A DNA stretch of 64,000 nt from Hygrophila difformis (Eukaryota > Streptophyta > Magnoliopsida > Lamiales > Acanthaceae): positions 27,752,101 to 27,816,100 of the forward strand of contig JAOANR010000006.1 of assembly GCA_030278955.1 (NCBI GenBank). The letters are read 5' to 3'. The position numbers and the translations under genes were made by a program. The notes beneath the pieces were generated by a model. That model had not been told where the DNA came from and did not search any database. It saw nothing but the letters and a program-made list of their open reading frames with translations. Below are positions 1-11,349 of the stretch, one piece after another; the first letter of the stretch is position 1; every line of letters begins with the position of its first letter.

Positions 1-538
1 CAGAAAAATATACCTCAATTCATTTTGATACAGTGGAGTAAGTGAGGCTTAATCATGACCATGAATAAGAGTAGGGAGGTTTCCTGAAAATTAAAGCTCA
101 AAAAGGGACCAAATACAGGTAGGCAAATGGAGTTTATCCATGGCCATGACTAAGGGTACAGAGGGTCCCTGAATTTTTGTTTCCAACACAGGCTTCTATC
201 AAGATCTTAAACATGGGCATGATTAACATGTATGTTCCTTCCTGAATTCAACTTGATTTTTTTTTAATTTAATTTTATTATTTTTTTATTTTAATTTTTT
301 TTTATTTTTTTATTTTTTTTTAAAACTTCAGCAAGTTATATACTAGTTAATCATGCTCATGACTACCAATGGCCTTCTTCACTGAAAATTCCCCTTCACA
401 CATCACCACTTGTTTCTTGATCCAAAATTCCATCTTCACATCTACAAAATCATTGACAAAAGGCTATTAGATATCAAATTTATACCAAAATATATTCATC
501 AATATAGCAAAATATATAGTATTAAAATAGTTAAATTG
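1..538. other. Athila 3' non-coding region with repeated near-palindromic CATG motif
   Basis: No coding sequence is visible here. Four near-copies of the word ATCATG-NN-CATGA occur (about 51-65, 137-153, 211-225 and 349-363), separated by about 75-140 bp, and the same word is seen in the 5' LTR at 7268-7282. A T-rich tract runs from about 248 to 322. This corresponds to the stretch between integrase and the 3' LTR that is often long in Athila elements. No env-like reading frame can be supported. Confidence 0.5.
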
Positions 539-556
539 CTTGGGTTGCCTCCCAAG
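539..556 (-). other. Hairpin motif TTGGGAGGCAACCC just after integrase
   Basis: On the minus strand the word CTTGGGAGGCAACCCAAG forms a short stem (CTTGGG with CCCAAG) about 45 bp downstream of the integrase stop. From memory, this word recurs at this position in many plant Athila/Tat elements; I could not confirm that here. Confidence 0.5.
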
Positions 557-598
557 AAGCGCTTTGTTTAAAGTCCTTGAGCTAGACTTCTTCCAAAT

Positions 599-1702
599 TT
601 ATCTTCCAATTTGTGCATCAACAAGGGACACCAACTCTATAGGCTCAATTGGAAATCCCTCATAATATGGTTTGAGACGGTGCCCATTGACAACAAATTT
701 CTTCTCCGTCTTCAAGCTTTGAATCTCAACTGCACCATAGGAAAATACTTTAGTAACAACAAATGGACCAATCCATCTAGAACGTAACTTACCAGGAAAA
801 AGTTTAAGTCTTGAATGATATAAAAGAACTTTTTGGCCAACTTCAAAACTTTTTCTGGAAATTTGTTGATCATGGAAGACTCTATTTTTCTCCTTGTAGA
901 GCATAGCATTGTCATATGCCTCATTTCTTATTTCTTCCAGTTCTTGAATTTGTAACTTCCTTTGGATCCCGGCCTCTTGAAGACGCATGTTGCATTTTTG
1001 TACCGCCCAAAATGCCTTGGGTTGTAACTCCACAGGTAGATGACATGGTTTCCCAAACACCAACCTATAGGGAGACATCCCTATTGGTGTCTTGTAAGCT
1101 GTGCGGTAGGCCCATAATGCATCATCTAGTCTCAAGCTCCAATCTTTTCGATTTGGTTGGACCATTTTCTCTAAAATGGACTTGATCTCCCGGTTAGACA
1201 CCTCTGCTTGTCCATTGGTCTGTGGATGATATGAGGTTGACACTTTATGCAAAACACCATATTTCTTGAAAAGAGCTGTGATGGTCTTGTTGCAAAAATG
1301 AGTCCCTCTATCACTCACAATGGCTCTTGGCATCCCAAACCTAGCAAATATGTTAGACCTAAGGAAATCTGCAACCACTTTCGAATCATTAGTCCGGATG
1401 GCTTTAGCTTCCACCCATTTAGACACATAATCTACAGACAAGAGAATATATAAATAACCATGTGAATTAGGGAAAGGACCCATAAAGTCTATACCCCAAA
1501 CATCAAATATTTCAAGAAACATCATAGGAGTTTGAGGCATTTGATCACGGGAAGAAATATTACCTACTCTTTGACATCTATCACATGACTTACAGAATAT
1601 ATATGCATCTTTGAATAGAGTGGGCCAAAAAAATCCACTTTCTAATACCTTCTTCGCAGTTCTTTGAGGTCCAAAATTTCCCCACATGCCATAGAATGAC
1701 AA
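599..1702 (-). pseudogene. Integrase of the Athila-type element
   Basis: An uninterrupted 367-codon frame covers most of the integrase, which inserts element cDNA into the host genome. It has the CKSCDRCQ half of the zinc-binding region near residue 38, then a DDE core with D in [10 protein letters not shown] in SDRGTHF and E in [13 protein letters not shown]-terminal GPF/GPY-like segment ([11 protein letters not shown]) ends in HRLKPYYEG. The N-terminal HH half of the zinc finger is in another frame (the tail of 1642-2187), so a frameshift near 1690 separates it from RNase H. The core residues look intact, but the enzyme cannot be made as part of one polyprotein. Confidence 0.85.
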
Positions 1703-2187
1703 AATGCTAGAATGGATTGAAATTCACCTTCATCAACACACCTTCGAATAACTTGATCAGCACAACGTTTCCAAAGGTAGGGATCATCCCAAATGTAGTA
1801 TTGTGCATCACTCTTAAGCTTGTCTCTTTTTGCTTTAGGCCAACCTGTAGGAAATTCATTAGTAACCAAGAAATTGACTATATCAGCATACCAAGGAGAA
1901 ATAACAGAGATAGAAAGAAGATGCTCATCAGGAAAGGATTCCCGAATAGGAATCTCATTAGGTTCAGTGATTATACGACTCAAATGATCAGCAACTAAGT
2001 TCTCTGTTCCCTTTTTGTCACGAATTTCAATGTCAAATTCCTGTAAAAGCAAAACCCATCTAATCAACCTTGGCTTAGCCTCTTTCTTTGCCATCAAATA
2101 TCTCAATGCTGCATGATCAGGAAAAACAACTACTTTAGTTCCTAAAAGGATATGATCTAAATTTATCCAAAGCAAAAACAACAGCAA
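1642..2187 (-). pseudogene. RNase H C-terminal part and linker to integrase (Athila-type)
   Basis: This frame continues RNase H after a frameshift near 2150: the preceding frame ends at KFRSYPFRN, and this one resumes with [20 protein letters not shown]. It then carries the conserved [20 protein letters not shown] and [10 protein letters not shown] segments, followed by the spacer leading to the integrase zinc finger. It ends in altered sequence after CHSMACG, where the frame shifts again into integrase. Confidence 0.75.
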
Positions 2188-2959
2188 GCATTTCTTTTTC
2201 AGTTGTTGAATAATTTAATTGAGCCCCATTCAATGCTCGGGAAGCATAATAAATGACATGGGATGCTCTTCCAATTCTTTGTCCAAAAACAGCCCCTACA
2301 GCAGTGTCACTTGCATCGCACATCAACTCAAATTGTAGTTCCCAATTTGGTGGTTGAATCACTGGAGGGGTTGTGAGATGTTCTTTCAACTTGTTAAAAG
2401 CTTGCTTGCATTGATCATTGAACTCAAATGGCATATCTTTCTGCAGCAATCGAAACAATGGTGCTCCAATCTTGGAAAAGTCCTTGATGAATCGCCTATA
2501 GAAACCTGCATGGCCTAAAAATCCACGAAGTTCTCGCACAGAACAAGGATAAGGTAGAGCATCAATTAAATCAACTTTGGACTTATCTACCTCTATACCT
2601 TGTGATGACACTTTATGACCTAAAACAATGCCTTGTTCAACCATAAATTGACATTTTTCCCAATTCAACACAAGATTAGTTTCAATGCATCGATTTAGAA
2701 TCAAAGCCAAATTTCCTAGACATTCATCAAAGCTATTACCATGAACACTAAAGTCATCCATAAATACCTCAATGATTTTCTCAACATATTCAGAAAAAAT
2801 GCTCATCATACACCTTTGGAATGTGGCTGGGGCGTTGCAAAGTCCAAAAGGCATTCTTCTATAAGCAAACACTCCAAATGTGCATGTGAAAGAAGTCTTT
2901 TCCTGGTCCCCGGCGCTATTGCAATCTGAAAATATCCTGAAAAACCATCTAGAAAGCAA
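2135..2959 (-). pseudogene. Reverse transcriptase palm/thumb and RNase H N-terminal part (Athila-type)
   Basis: The frame shows the RT core from QEKTSFTCTFG through AYRRMPFGLCNAPATFQRC and the catalytic VFMDDFSV (FMDD box). It then runs through the thumb (LRGFLGHAGFYRRFIKDFSK) into RNase H ([30 protein letters not shown]). The catalytic residues seen are intact. The 5' part of RT is in a different frame (2806-3513), so there is a frameshift near 2920-2930, and another at the distal end. Confidence 0.85.
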
Positions 2960-3513
2960 TCATAAGCATGTCCAGACAATCTTTCAATCATTTGATCTAT
3001 GAAAGGGAGAGGAAAATGATCCTTCTTTGTGACACCATTTAGCTTACGGTAATCTATGCACTGTCTCCACCAAGTTTGCTTACGAACAGGAAGTTTCTCA
3101 CCATCTTTGTTCTCTTCTACAGTCACTCCAGCTTTCTTTGGGACAACTTGAACAGGACTCACCCAACTACTATCTGAGATAGGGTAGATGATGTCTGCAT
3201 CAAGTAGTTTCATGACTTCTTTCTTCACTACCTCAGTCATAATTGGATTCAACTTCCTTTGAGCTTGTCTGACTGGCTTGGCATTCTCTTCTAGTGTGAT
3301 CCCGTGAGTACAAAAGAAGGGATCTATGCCTCTTATATCTGCTATTGTCCATCCAATAGCCGTTTTGTTATCTCTAAGCACACGAACCAATTTCTCCTCT
3401 TGTTCGGTTGTCAACTTTGAAGAGATGATCATCGGCAAAGTCTCTTCATCACCCAAAAACACATATTTCAAATTCTCTGGTAAGGGCTTCGATTCCAATT
3501 TAGGTGCCTGCAT
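2806..3513 (-). pseudogene. Reverse transcriptase fingers, N-terminal part (Athila-type)
   Basis: This 235-codon frame starts in the protease-RT linker (KPLPENLKYVFLGDEETLP) and carries the RT entry motifs AIGWTIADIRGI, YPISDSSWVSPVQVVPKK and CIDYRKLNGVTKKDHFPLPF. The first catalytic Asp box is CFLDGFSGYFQIAIAP. After IAP it loses homology, because the true continuation is in another frame from about 2930. It overlaps the protease frame by 46 bp near 3468-3513, where another frame change lies. Confidence 0.8.
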
Positions 3514-4553
3514 TCAGGAATAAAAATTGGAACTACTTCATACCTTTGTGGCTCTTGAGGAAGTGAGCCTAATTCTTTAACAACTCTTTGTATTTTCTTG
3601 CTCACAGCTATCTCCATTTCATTCTCTAGCTTGTGATGCTCTGTCAAAGCAATTTCCAATTCATCCTTGTTGGCTAATTCAAAGGTTTCCTGCACCAAAG
3701 GATCAATAACATCAATAGAATATAGAGCTTCAGAATCATCATGATGTTTAATAGCTTCAAAAAGATTGAAATGAATTTCTTCTCCATCAAATTCCAAGGT
3801 AAGTGTGCCTTTCTTCACATCAATCTTTGCTCCTGCAGTGTACATAAAAGGTCTTCCCAACAAAAGAGGAGGTAGGTTAAAGCAATGAGCATCATTCATG
3901 TCCAAAACATAAAAATCAACAGGAAATATAACATCATTAACTTGCACTAACACATCTTCAAGCATACCATCCGGATAAGCATTTGTTCTATCAGCAAGTT
4001 GAATAATAATTCCTGTTTCTTTCAATGGACCTAGATTTAGGGAATCATACATTGATCTTGGCATAACATTTATCGCAGCACCTAAATCTAACATGGCTTT
4101 GCTCACCTCTTTTGTTCTAATTTTGCAAGGATTTGAAAACATACCCGGATCACCTGTTTTAGGTGGGATCTTTCTTTTTATAACTGCAGAGACACTCTCA
4201 CCTGCTATTATGTGCTCATCTCCCCGAAGTTTCCTTTTGTTGGTACACAATTCCTTCAAGAACTTTGCATACTTGGGGATTTGATTTATAGCTTCCAAAA
4301 GTGGAATGTTCAACTCAACTTTTTTGAAGATTTCAAGCATCTCTTTCCTTTTGTCAAACTTTGGGGGCTTCTTTAACCTGTCAGGAAAAGGAGGTACTTT
4401 AGTTTGATATGAAGGAATTGAATTAGAATTTACCTTGTTAGAAGTTTCTGCCTCCTTTTCAATCTCCTTCTCAATTTGTTCTTCATTTTGCTCCTTTGAA
4501 ATTGGAGGTGGACCTTGAACTTCCTTTCCACTCCTCAAAATCATAGCACTCAC
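3468..4553 (-). pseudogene. Gag-pol linker and aspartic protease (Athila-type)
   Basis: A 361-codon frame. An acidic N-terminal linker (EEQIEKEIEKEAE) is followed by VPPFPDRLKKPPKFD and PLLEAINQIPKYAKFLKELCTNKRK, typical of the region before protease. The aspartic protease active site reads AMLDLGAAINVMP near residue 155, and LLGRPFMYTAGAKIDVKKG is the downstream strand. The enzyme would cleave the polyprotein. A stop lies between this frame and the gag C-terminal piece at 4599-4784. Confidence 0.8.
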
Positions 4554-4598
4554 GTTCTTTGGATTTGGCTCGGGTTGAGCTGGCCACTTTCCTTTCTC

Positions 4599-4784
4599 TC
4601 AAATTTGCCTAACTTCCTCAGACACTTGATTCATTTGGCTTTGTAATTTTTCAATACTTGCCTTCGTGTCTTGTTGAAATTGCAAAGTTGATGTGGCCAT
4701 GGATTTCACTAATTCTTCCAAAGATGGACTTGAACTTGTTGTAGCTTGAGGTGGTTGCCTTTCATATTGACGAGGAGGGTGCAC
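4599..4784 (-). pseudogene. Gag C-terminal coiled-coil fragment (Athila-type)
   Basis: A short frame that is a continuation of gag after the break near 4825. It is Pro/Gln-rich at first, then has a helical SLEELVKSMATSTLQFQQDT stretch followed by SIEKLQSQMNQVSEEVRQI, like the self-associating helix before Athila protease. The separation by frame change and stop shows that gag-pol is broken here. Confidence 0.6.
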
Positions 4785-4823
4785 TTGTTGTGGTGCTGCA
4801 GATGGATGATTTTGTTGTTGATG

Positions 4824-6002
4824 TTAATTGCCATACCGAAGATTTGGATGGTCTCTCCAACCTGGATTGTAGGTATTGGAATAGGGATTATACTGTGGAC
4901 GTCTGTTGGAATATTCAAGTGCATTCACATCCACCGGTGTATCTTCTTGCAAGGTTGGGCAGGCATCAGTTTGATGTTCTGGACTTGTACAAATACCACA
5001 TGCCTTCACCTGGACAGTTGGCTTTATACTTCCTGTGGCCATCTTTCGAACAAAGCTTGTCAACTCTGAAAGTTGTTGTTGCATTGTTTTCATTGAAGAA
5101 TCACCACTTGGCATATTAGTTGGCATTGCATCCCTTGTGCCAAACTGTTGAGTATTCTCTGCCATTCGATCAATCAACTCCCAGGCTTGTGTTGGAGTCT
5201 TATTCACCAAAGCTCCTCCACTTGCAGCATCAATGATGTTCCTGTCCATCAACAAAAAACCATCATAGAAGTATTGAATTAACAATTGGGGTGGGATTTG
5301 ATGTTGAGGACATTTAATTATAAGCCTGTTAAACCGCTCCCAGTATTCATGGAGCGTTTCACCTGATTGTTGTTTGATGCCACATATTTCCTTCCTCAAA
5401 TTTGCAGCTCTTGAGGCTGGGAAATACTTCTCCAAGAACTTTCTTTTCATGTCTGTCCATATTGTAATGCTACCTGCTGGAAGATAGTAGAGCCAATCTT
5501 TTGCACTCCCCTTCAATGAAAATGGAAATGCCCTCAATTTGATTTGTTCATCTGTTACTCCATGGGGCTTCATGCTTGAACATACAACATCAAATTCCTG
5601 GAGATGCTTGTGAGGCTCTTCACCTGCAAGACCATTAAATTCAGGCAACAAATGGATCAATCCAGATTTTAATTCAAAGGGAGTTTCATCATCAATTGAA
5701 GGAAATGTAATGCATAAAGGCTGCTGTGTTAAGTCAGGAGCAGCCAACTCCATCAATGTGCGGTTATCTTCAGCCATGACAATGTTTTTTTCTTCTAAAT
5801 ATTCTGTATCACTTCCTTCACCACTTGAACTAGAAGTGTCTAGCTCTGTAGCCAATGATAAACCAGAAGTTGATGTAGAAACTTTAGATTTTTTTCTTAA
5901 CTTAGCTTCCCTTGTCAATCTACGAGCTGTCTTCTCAATCTCTGGATCAAATATCAACTCACCTGTACGAGAAGAACGAGGCATAAACAAGGAAAATACC
6001 AA
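4824..6002 (-). CDS. Gag of the Athila-type element
   Basis: A 392-codon open frame. Gag forms the virus-like particle that packages element RNA. The N-terminus has FDPEIEKTARRLTREAKLRKK; the retrotransposon gag domain lies around residues 130-240 (ALKGSAKDWLYYLPAGSI-like core: AFPFSLKGSAKDWLYYL, WTDMKRKFLEKYFPASRA, RKEICGIKQQSGETLHEYW, WERFNRLIIKCPQHQI). Near residue 335 is a zinc-knuckle-like CGICTSPEHQTDACPTL (Cx2Cx4Hx4C). It starts about 50 bp inside the PBS. The frame ends in the Pro/Asn/Tyr-rich tail and the rest (4599-4784) is out of frame. This is the best preserved part of the element. Confidence 0.82.
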   Translation of the reverse strand: MVFSLFMPRSSRTGELIFDPEIEKTARRLTREAKLRKKSKVSTSTSGLSLATELDTSSSSGEGSDTEYLEEKNIVMAEDNRTLMELAAPDLTQQPLCITFPSIDDETPFELKSGLIHLLPEFNGLAGEEPHKHLQEFDVVCSSMKPHGVTDEQIKLRAFPFSLKGSAKDWLYYLPAGSITIWTDMKRKFLEKYFPASRAANLRKEICGIKQQSGETLHEYWERFNRLIIKCPQHQIPPQLLIQYFYDGFLLMDRNIIDAASGGALVNKTPTQAWELIDRMAENTQQFGTRDAMPTNMPSGDSSMKTMQQQLSELTSFVRKMATGSIKPTVQVKACGICTSPEHQTDACPTLQEDTPVDVNALEYSNRRPQYNPYSNTYNPGWRDHPNLRYGN

Positions 6003-6053
6003 TTACAACTAAAAAGATAGAAAATATCACAGAATTTAGTGGTTGAACGCCAA

Positions 6054-6071
6054 TCCCCGGCAACGGCGCCA
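6054..6071 (-). other. Primer-binding site of the Athila-type element
   Basis: On the minus strand this reads TGGCGCCGTTGCCGGGGA, a primer-binding word I associate with plant Athila/Tat elements. It lies between the 5' LTR and gag. The same 18-mer occurs at 25950-25967 beside the LARD LTR. Confidence 0.8.
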
Positions 6072-6076
6072 AAATT

Positions 6077-7460
6077 TGACAGCTTGTCGTATAGCAGCAA
6101 AAGATAATTTAATTCCTGTGTCACAAAGTACAAAATAAATATAGTATAGTAGTGACAAGGGTCGAGTCCTCAGGGATTGGATTACAACATTTTCATAATA
6201 TATACAATAGTTTAAAAGGGGGGTTTTAGCATTGTCACAAGATTATGATAACAAGATTAAGAAAACAAAGAGGTACACAAGCAAATAAATACCAAGGGAG
6301 TTCAAGAGCATAGGATTGAAAATAAGATTGGATTTAACTTATGGAATTAAAAGCCTCTAGTTCAAAGAATGATTTGGAATGGCAATTGGGATAGATCATC
6401 GATGCATAAACATGATACAAGTTAATAAACCGGTTATAGTTGTCAGGTCCGCTTAGACAACCAACTTTTCCTTACAGATTAGACAATTAAGGTACGCCCG
6501 TTAATTATCCCTAATCGAATCAACATTCCTAGGTACGCCCATAGAAAATATTGTTCAATTGCATTAGAATTTAGAAAAGCCCGATTCAAACCAATTACTA
6601 CCTACGCGGAGTAATTCCCAATTTGATTACACAATTCCCCGGGAAGGAACTAATCAACCCGGTTGCCACCTATTCAATTCAAGTACAATTACGGATACCC
6701 AAATTAAATTGGCATTCAACTATTAATCTAGGCAAACATTTGGATCCAAAAACATTCATCCAAATTAATAATCATCAACCCTAAATATAGGAATTGCATA
6801 AATATCAACAAACATCAAGTTTCATAGTCACAAAATACATCATCTCACAAATTCCAAAAGCCATTCTCAATCAAGTCTTTAAACTAGAGGAAATGAAAAA
6901 CTACTCTAAATCCATAGAAGAGAAAACAAAATAAAGAAGAGATACAACCAAATTCCAAATATCAAAGATGGGAAGAACTTGATTTGGCCTCCTCCTTCTT
7001 TTTCTTTCTTTTTCTTCTTCTTTCTTTTTTTCTTCCTGCTCCTCTCTTTCTATCTGGTTTCTTTTTTCTTCTCCTTTCAAAAGTCTTTTTTTTTCTCAAA
7101 AGTCTCATGCTCTCCTTTTCAATCTTTTCCAAAAGTCTTTCCTCATCCTCAAAAGTCTTCTCCTCTCCTTTTCAAGTGAAAGTGACCACTCCCCAATTCT
7201 CTTCTTTTAATTGTCATTCCTTTAATTGTGTAATGGCTTGGGCCCATGGACTTGGGTCTTCTACCTAGTCATGGCCATGACTAGGGAAGTCATGGTTGCC
7301 TGTCTCCTTCTTTCTTTTTTCCACTTTGCTCTAATTTTTCCATTGCCATGCCATCCTCCTAAAAACAACAAAACAAACACAACAAGAGTAAAGTGCTACC
7401 AAAACACCACATAAACATCCAAAACAAATGTCATTAACAAGCACAAAATTCACACTATCA
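6077..7460 (-). repeat. 5' LTR of the Athila-type element (outer end estimated)
   Basis: Non-coding sequence upstream of the PBS. The plus strand starts TGACAGCTTG after the 5-bp AAATT spacer, and an LTR end ...CACACTATCA at 7460 would give a TG...CA element of about 1.4 kb. A pyrimidine-rich tract (6998-7175) and two near-repeats containing GGTACGCCC (6491 and 6532) occur inside. The second LTR is not in the window, so the outer end is unproven. Confidence 0.5.
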
Positions 7461-8120
7461 AAACGAGAAATTTATAAGAGATTTAAATTAAATCCTTGTT
7501 AAATTGTGTTTCAGTTTATATCAATTTATTTAATTACCTTGCAAGTTATATCTGTGATCATTTGGAATCCATACTTTTGATTTATACAATTAAATTCCAT
7601 TAGTTAGTCGAGTTAATTCATATAGAGTATGCAATCGTGCTAAAGGTAACTCAACTCTTTTCTTAATTAATTAAAGGCTTTGAAACCCCATTATTGTATG
7701 CTAAGGGTTAACTTACTCAGCATGTTTATGCTGACAAAAATGTTGTCTCTTTTTTTTTTGAGTATGAAGAATATGCATGAACATATGCATGCATGGGATT
7801 ATTTTGGGGAAACACTATTTGTTTATTTTTTTTTTGTTACATGAACTGCATAGCGGGCCTGTTTAACCCGTGTTTTGGCCATGTTGGCCCTATTTATATT
7901 TCCGCTGCTATATCTATACTTAAATATTACATTCCGCTGCAACTTAGATAATACTATGTAATGAATTTTTACTATCTATTATTGAATGGGCTGTTTGAAA
8001 TGTTTTAAATTCTGAAAAACCATAGCATTGCATCTCTCTAGCAAGCTCGAAGAAGTCGTGTCTTGCTAGGGAGGTGTGACGATAACATCCCGGCCTGGGT
8101 TATCAAAACCGGGGTGTTAC
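7461..8120 (+). repeat. LTR fragment ending in GGGGTGTTACA
   Basis: No gene is visible. The segment ends CGGGGTGTTACA at 8120, the complement of the TGTAACACCCC terminus common in del/Tekay-type Gypsy LTRs. Upstream are GGTTAACTTACTCAGCATG (7706) and TCCGCTGC (7901, 7932), also LTR-like. I read it as an orphan LTR 3' end; no partner LTR or TSD is seen. Confidence 0.35.
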
Positions 8121-9507
8121 AGATTTATTCGAAGACATGAATATCGATGTTTAAGTAACTTTGAAAAGGGATCATGTGGGGAGCACACTCAAAGAAACTA
8201 AACATGATATTAGACAAAATGTTGAGTAAGTGCCAACGAAATACTCCAACGGGAGAAGTTTGTTTTTGAATTTTAAATTCAGTTTATTTCAAAACTTAAA
8301 TGAATAAGTGTGGCTGTCCAATTCAAGTTTGCAATTTGAATGAAAAGACTCCACCGGAAGTTGTCTTCAGATTTGCAATTTAAATTTCAATTTGAATGAA
8401 TGGACGGCAATGCATTGAAATTCAAATGGATACGGTTGCAACTTAAATCAAAGGTTACAACCTTTGGCTCAACAAACATATGTCTGCTCAATTTCTATAA
8501 ATAGCATAAGATTGTCTTCATTTGATCAGATTTTCAAGTATCATCGAGATCAATGAAATAGCATAATACGCACTTCTTTGCTCAAGTCTGCTGGAATAAT
8601 TCATCATCCTACATACACTATTTCTTATTTTTTTCTACTTGCTCTCGTTGGAACGCTTACAACGTGAGTGTTTACTTTGTTGTATCCATATACAAATTTC
8701 ATGAAACCCAATGCGTAATGTGGGGTTGAAATATTATATAACGAAAGCTTTCAAGCGCCTCAAAGTAAATCCAAGATCGTGACATTCCTATGTTTTGTTC
8801 TTACCCCGTGTCTACAATGTTTTAATTTTATTGTTATATATTATTAAACATTGCTACACATCAAATTTTCTAACAAAAATTTCATTTTTCCTTTCTCTAA
8901 ATTGTGAACATTATATCAGTGGCATTAAATTTTACCAAATGTATAAACCTAAATAATTTAGATGAGTTCATATATTTTGAAAAACCAGAATATTGTACTA
9001 GAAGCCATAGACTACATTACAACTCACTATATTTTTCTTCTGCAAAATTCCTATGTTTACATGCATTACAACAGCATAATTTACTAGAACATCGCAATAT
9101 CGCATTGCCAAACTTGCATAATTCAGATATTAATATCAATACAAATTCAAATATTTCAACAGCATATCCTTCATCTAGAAGCTTATTTGCATAGCCACAT
9201 TCGCAACAATAAAGTTACATTTGGTAGAAGATAATCCATTTATATTATACTATTAATGTATTTTTAAATTTTCTAAACCCACTTGTAAAAGGTATAAATG
9301 TCCCGAAAATTTTGAATCATTTTCATTAACTACGCCCACACTAACTCACACAATCTAGTGGCCAACTAGATTAGGCTTGTTAGTGCGAGGGTAGATAGTA
9401 ACAAATCTTATACGTACAACGGAAGCAGCAATAACCAAAACTTAAAGTAAACCAGACATACATACATGGGCATCAATGAATATCATAACAAATATATAAA
9501 GCCATAA
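8121..9507. other. Intergenic region without a supported gene; possible old LTR/promoter debris
   Basis: A TATA-like CTATAAATAGC lies at about 8496 with a run resembling an LTR U3/R region (8240-8660), but no paired copy or flanking duplication is visible. Reading frames here (for example 8904-9194) are AT-rich, low in complexity and match no protein family I know. Confidence 0.3.
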
Positions 9508-9515
9508 ATTATATT

Positions 9516-10515
9516 TAGAGCTGTAAACGAGCCGAACCGAACCGAGCTTCAAGTGTTTGAGCTCTGTTCGTTAAGCTTAACGAACGAACACGAACCGAGC
9601 CAAAAATCTTAACGAGCCAATTTTCATGTTTGAGCTCTGTTCGTTTAACCTTACGAACGAGCTAATAACGAACGAACACGAGCCTAGTTGAGCTCAGTTA
9701 ACGAACCATTTATTTTATTAATAAATTTATTTGTTTTAGAATTAAATTAGGTGTGAAAATGTAATGTATATTGTAATAATCCCTCCGTCCCACGAAGTTT
9801 GACCCCTATTCCTTTTTTGGGTGTCCCACGAAGTTTGATTCCTTTCTCTTTTTAGAAAAATTAAATTAATATAAGTTTGATTAGAAACTTAATTATTGTC
9901 AAATTACATTAAAAATACTTACTTTTACTATTCTGCACAAATTCCAATGCATATTTACTTTCCTACACAAAGTCCCCTATATTTCTTTAATTTCTTAATA
10001 TTAAAAAATTGATACAAATAAAAATTGTATAAAATATATATTCTAAAACTACATGATTAGACGATTCTAACAAGACCACACTTGAATATTTTTCTCTAAT
10101 TACATCATTACGATAATATTAAGTCAAAGTTAAACAATAAACAGTATCAAAATTCATTAGAATCTTAAACACAAATACTCACACCACTTTAATTACTAAA
10201 CTTCACTACCTAAATTACCGTGCCCAAAAGAAAGGGTTCAATCTTCGCGGGACGGAGGGAGTATAATTTATGAGAGAAATGTGAAATTAATAAAAATGAA
10301 AAATGGAAAGAACAACTAGATAAAATATTTATTTTTTATAATATATATTCCATTAAAAAAGAATTCCAAACTGTTTGCGAACTTAACGAACGAACACACA
10401 AACCAAATTATGTGTTTGAGCTCGGTTCGCTTAACTTACCGAACGAGCTGTTAACGAACGAACACGTATCGAAACGAGCTCAGCTCACGAACTGTTTGTT
10501 CTATTTACAGCTCTA
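9516..10515. mobile_element. hAT-type MITE, 1,000 bp, with 8-bp TSD
   Basis: Terminal inverted repeats TAGAGCTGTAAAC and TTTACAGCTCTA are flanked by an exact 8-bp target duplication ATTATATT (9508-9515 and 10516-10523), diagnostic of hAT-superfamily transposition. The subterminal regions are packed with AACGAAC/GTTCGTT and GAGCTC words in both orientations. There is no transposase. A Stowaway-like MITE sits inside. Confidence 0.85.
9779..10261. mobile_element. Stowaway-like (Tc1/mariner) MITE inside the hAT MITE
   Basis: The ends read CCCTCCGTCCC on the left and GGGACGGAGGGAG on the right, with TA on both sides (9777-9778 and 10262-10263), the Stowaway signature. The first two bases of the left end are mutated. 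The length of about 483 bp is long for a Stowaway MITE. There is no coding capacity. Confidence 0.75.
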
Positions 10516-10696
10516 ATTATATTCAGGCTACAAACCCAAAACCAATACTTTGGCCCGTTGGTCCAATATCAAGCATTTCTAAGGCACACGGCCCAATATC
10601 AAGAAATCCTAAGGCACACACCAATAGAGTTATGAAGTACTACTATATAACAATAAACCTATATTGCACACTGACCACTTTATCCTACTACACAAT

Positions 10697-11349
10697 CAGT
10701 GGCGGAACTAGGATTTGGATCCAGAGTGTGCAGAAATTCAATAAAATTAATATATTATGCAACAATAATCAAACTAAATTTTTTTATCATTCAAACTAAT
10801 AATTACAATACTCTTCGTCGGACCGACATTGGTAATTCATGACTTCATCTACACTTATCTCATCTAATATTCTTTTTCAACTAGTATTAAAAAAAATTAA
10901 GGAAAAATCAGTATCTAAATACACAAATATGTCCTAATACTATGTAATATAATTAAAATGTATCTTACAATTTTTAGACATTTTCAAAATTTTAATTAAA
11001 AGTAAATGAGATTTTGGGCAAAAATACCTACATAACATAGTCATTTATGTTAACAAGTTAAATAATTGATTTTATATTCCCATTTGTATCAATAAACTAG
11101 CTTTATTAATTACTCTTATTATTTGCATGAGTGGACATTATTCTTGGGTGGTGAAGAAAAGAATAATGTGGACCTGAGTGTAGACAGCAGAAAGAGATAG
11201 ACAGACAGAGGGAGGCAATATACGGCAATGGAAATGTAGGGTTTTAGAATTGGGGGAATCATATGTAATAAAATATTATTTTTCTATTTATTACTTGTGT
11301 ACATTGGCGGAACCACTTCGGTGCTAGCACCGAAGTGGTTCCGCCACTG
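10697..11349. mobile_element. hAT-like non-autonomous element with CAGTGGCGGAAC ends
   Basis: Inverted ends CAGTGGCGGAAC and GTTCCGCCACTG are flanked by an imperfect 8-bp duplication (TACACAAT at 10689-10696, TACACATG at 11350-11357). The 653-bp body is AT-rich with no coding sequence. Its right end is a large palindrome (11297-11354). Confidence 0.65.

Larger units (their letters stand above)
1..7460 (-). mobile_element. Athila-type Ty3/Gypsy LTR retrotransposon, decayed, 3' LTR outside window
   Basis: Reading on the minus strand, the order is 5' LTR, PBS, gag, protease, RT, RNase H, integrase, which is the Ty3/Gypsy order. Gag begins with an FDPEIEKTARR-like segment, the protease has DLGAAINVMP, and the RT has FMDD; these together with the PBS point to the Athila lineage. 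The pol region needs at least three frame changes (near 2930, 2150 and 1690) and has stops between gag and protease, so it is not autonomous. The left 598 bp lie downstream of integrase and contain no recognisable copy of the 5' LTR, so the 3' LTR is beyond the window edge or lost. The 7460 boundary is an estimate. Confidence 0.88.

Noticed and set aside
8904..9194. 96-codon frame
   Set aside because: AT-rich, Asn/Leu/His-heavy, no motif, no splice or promoter context.
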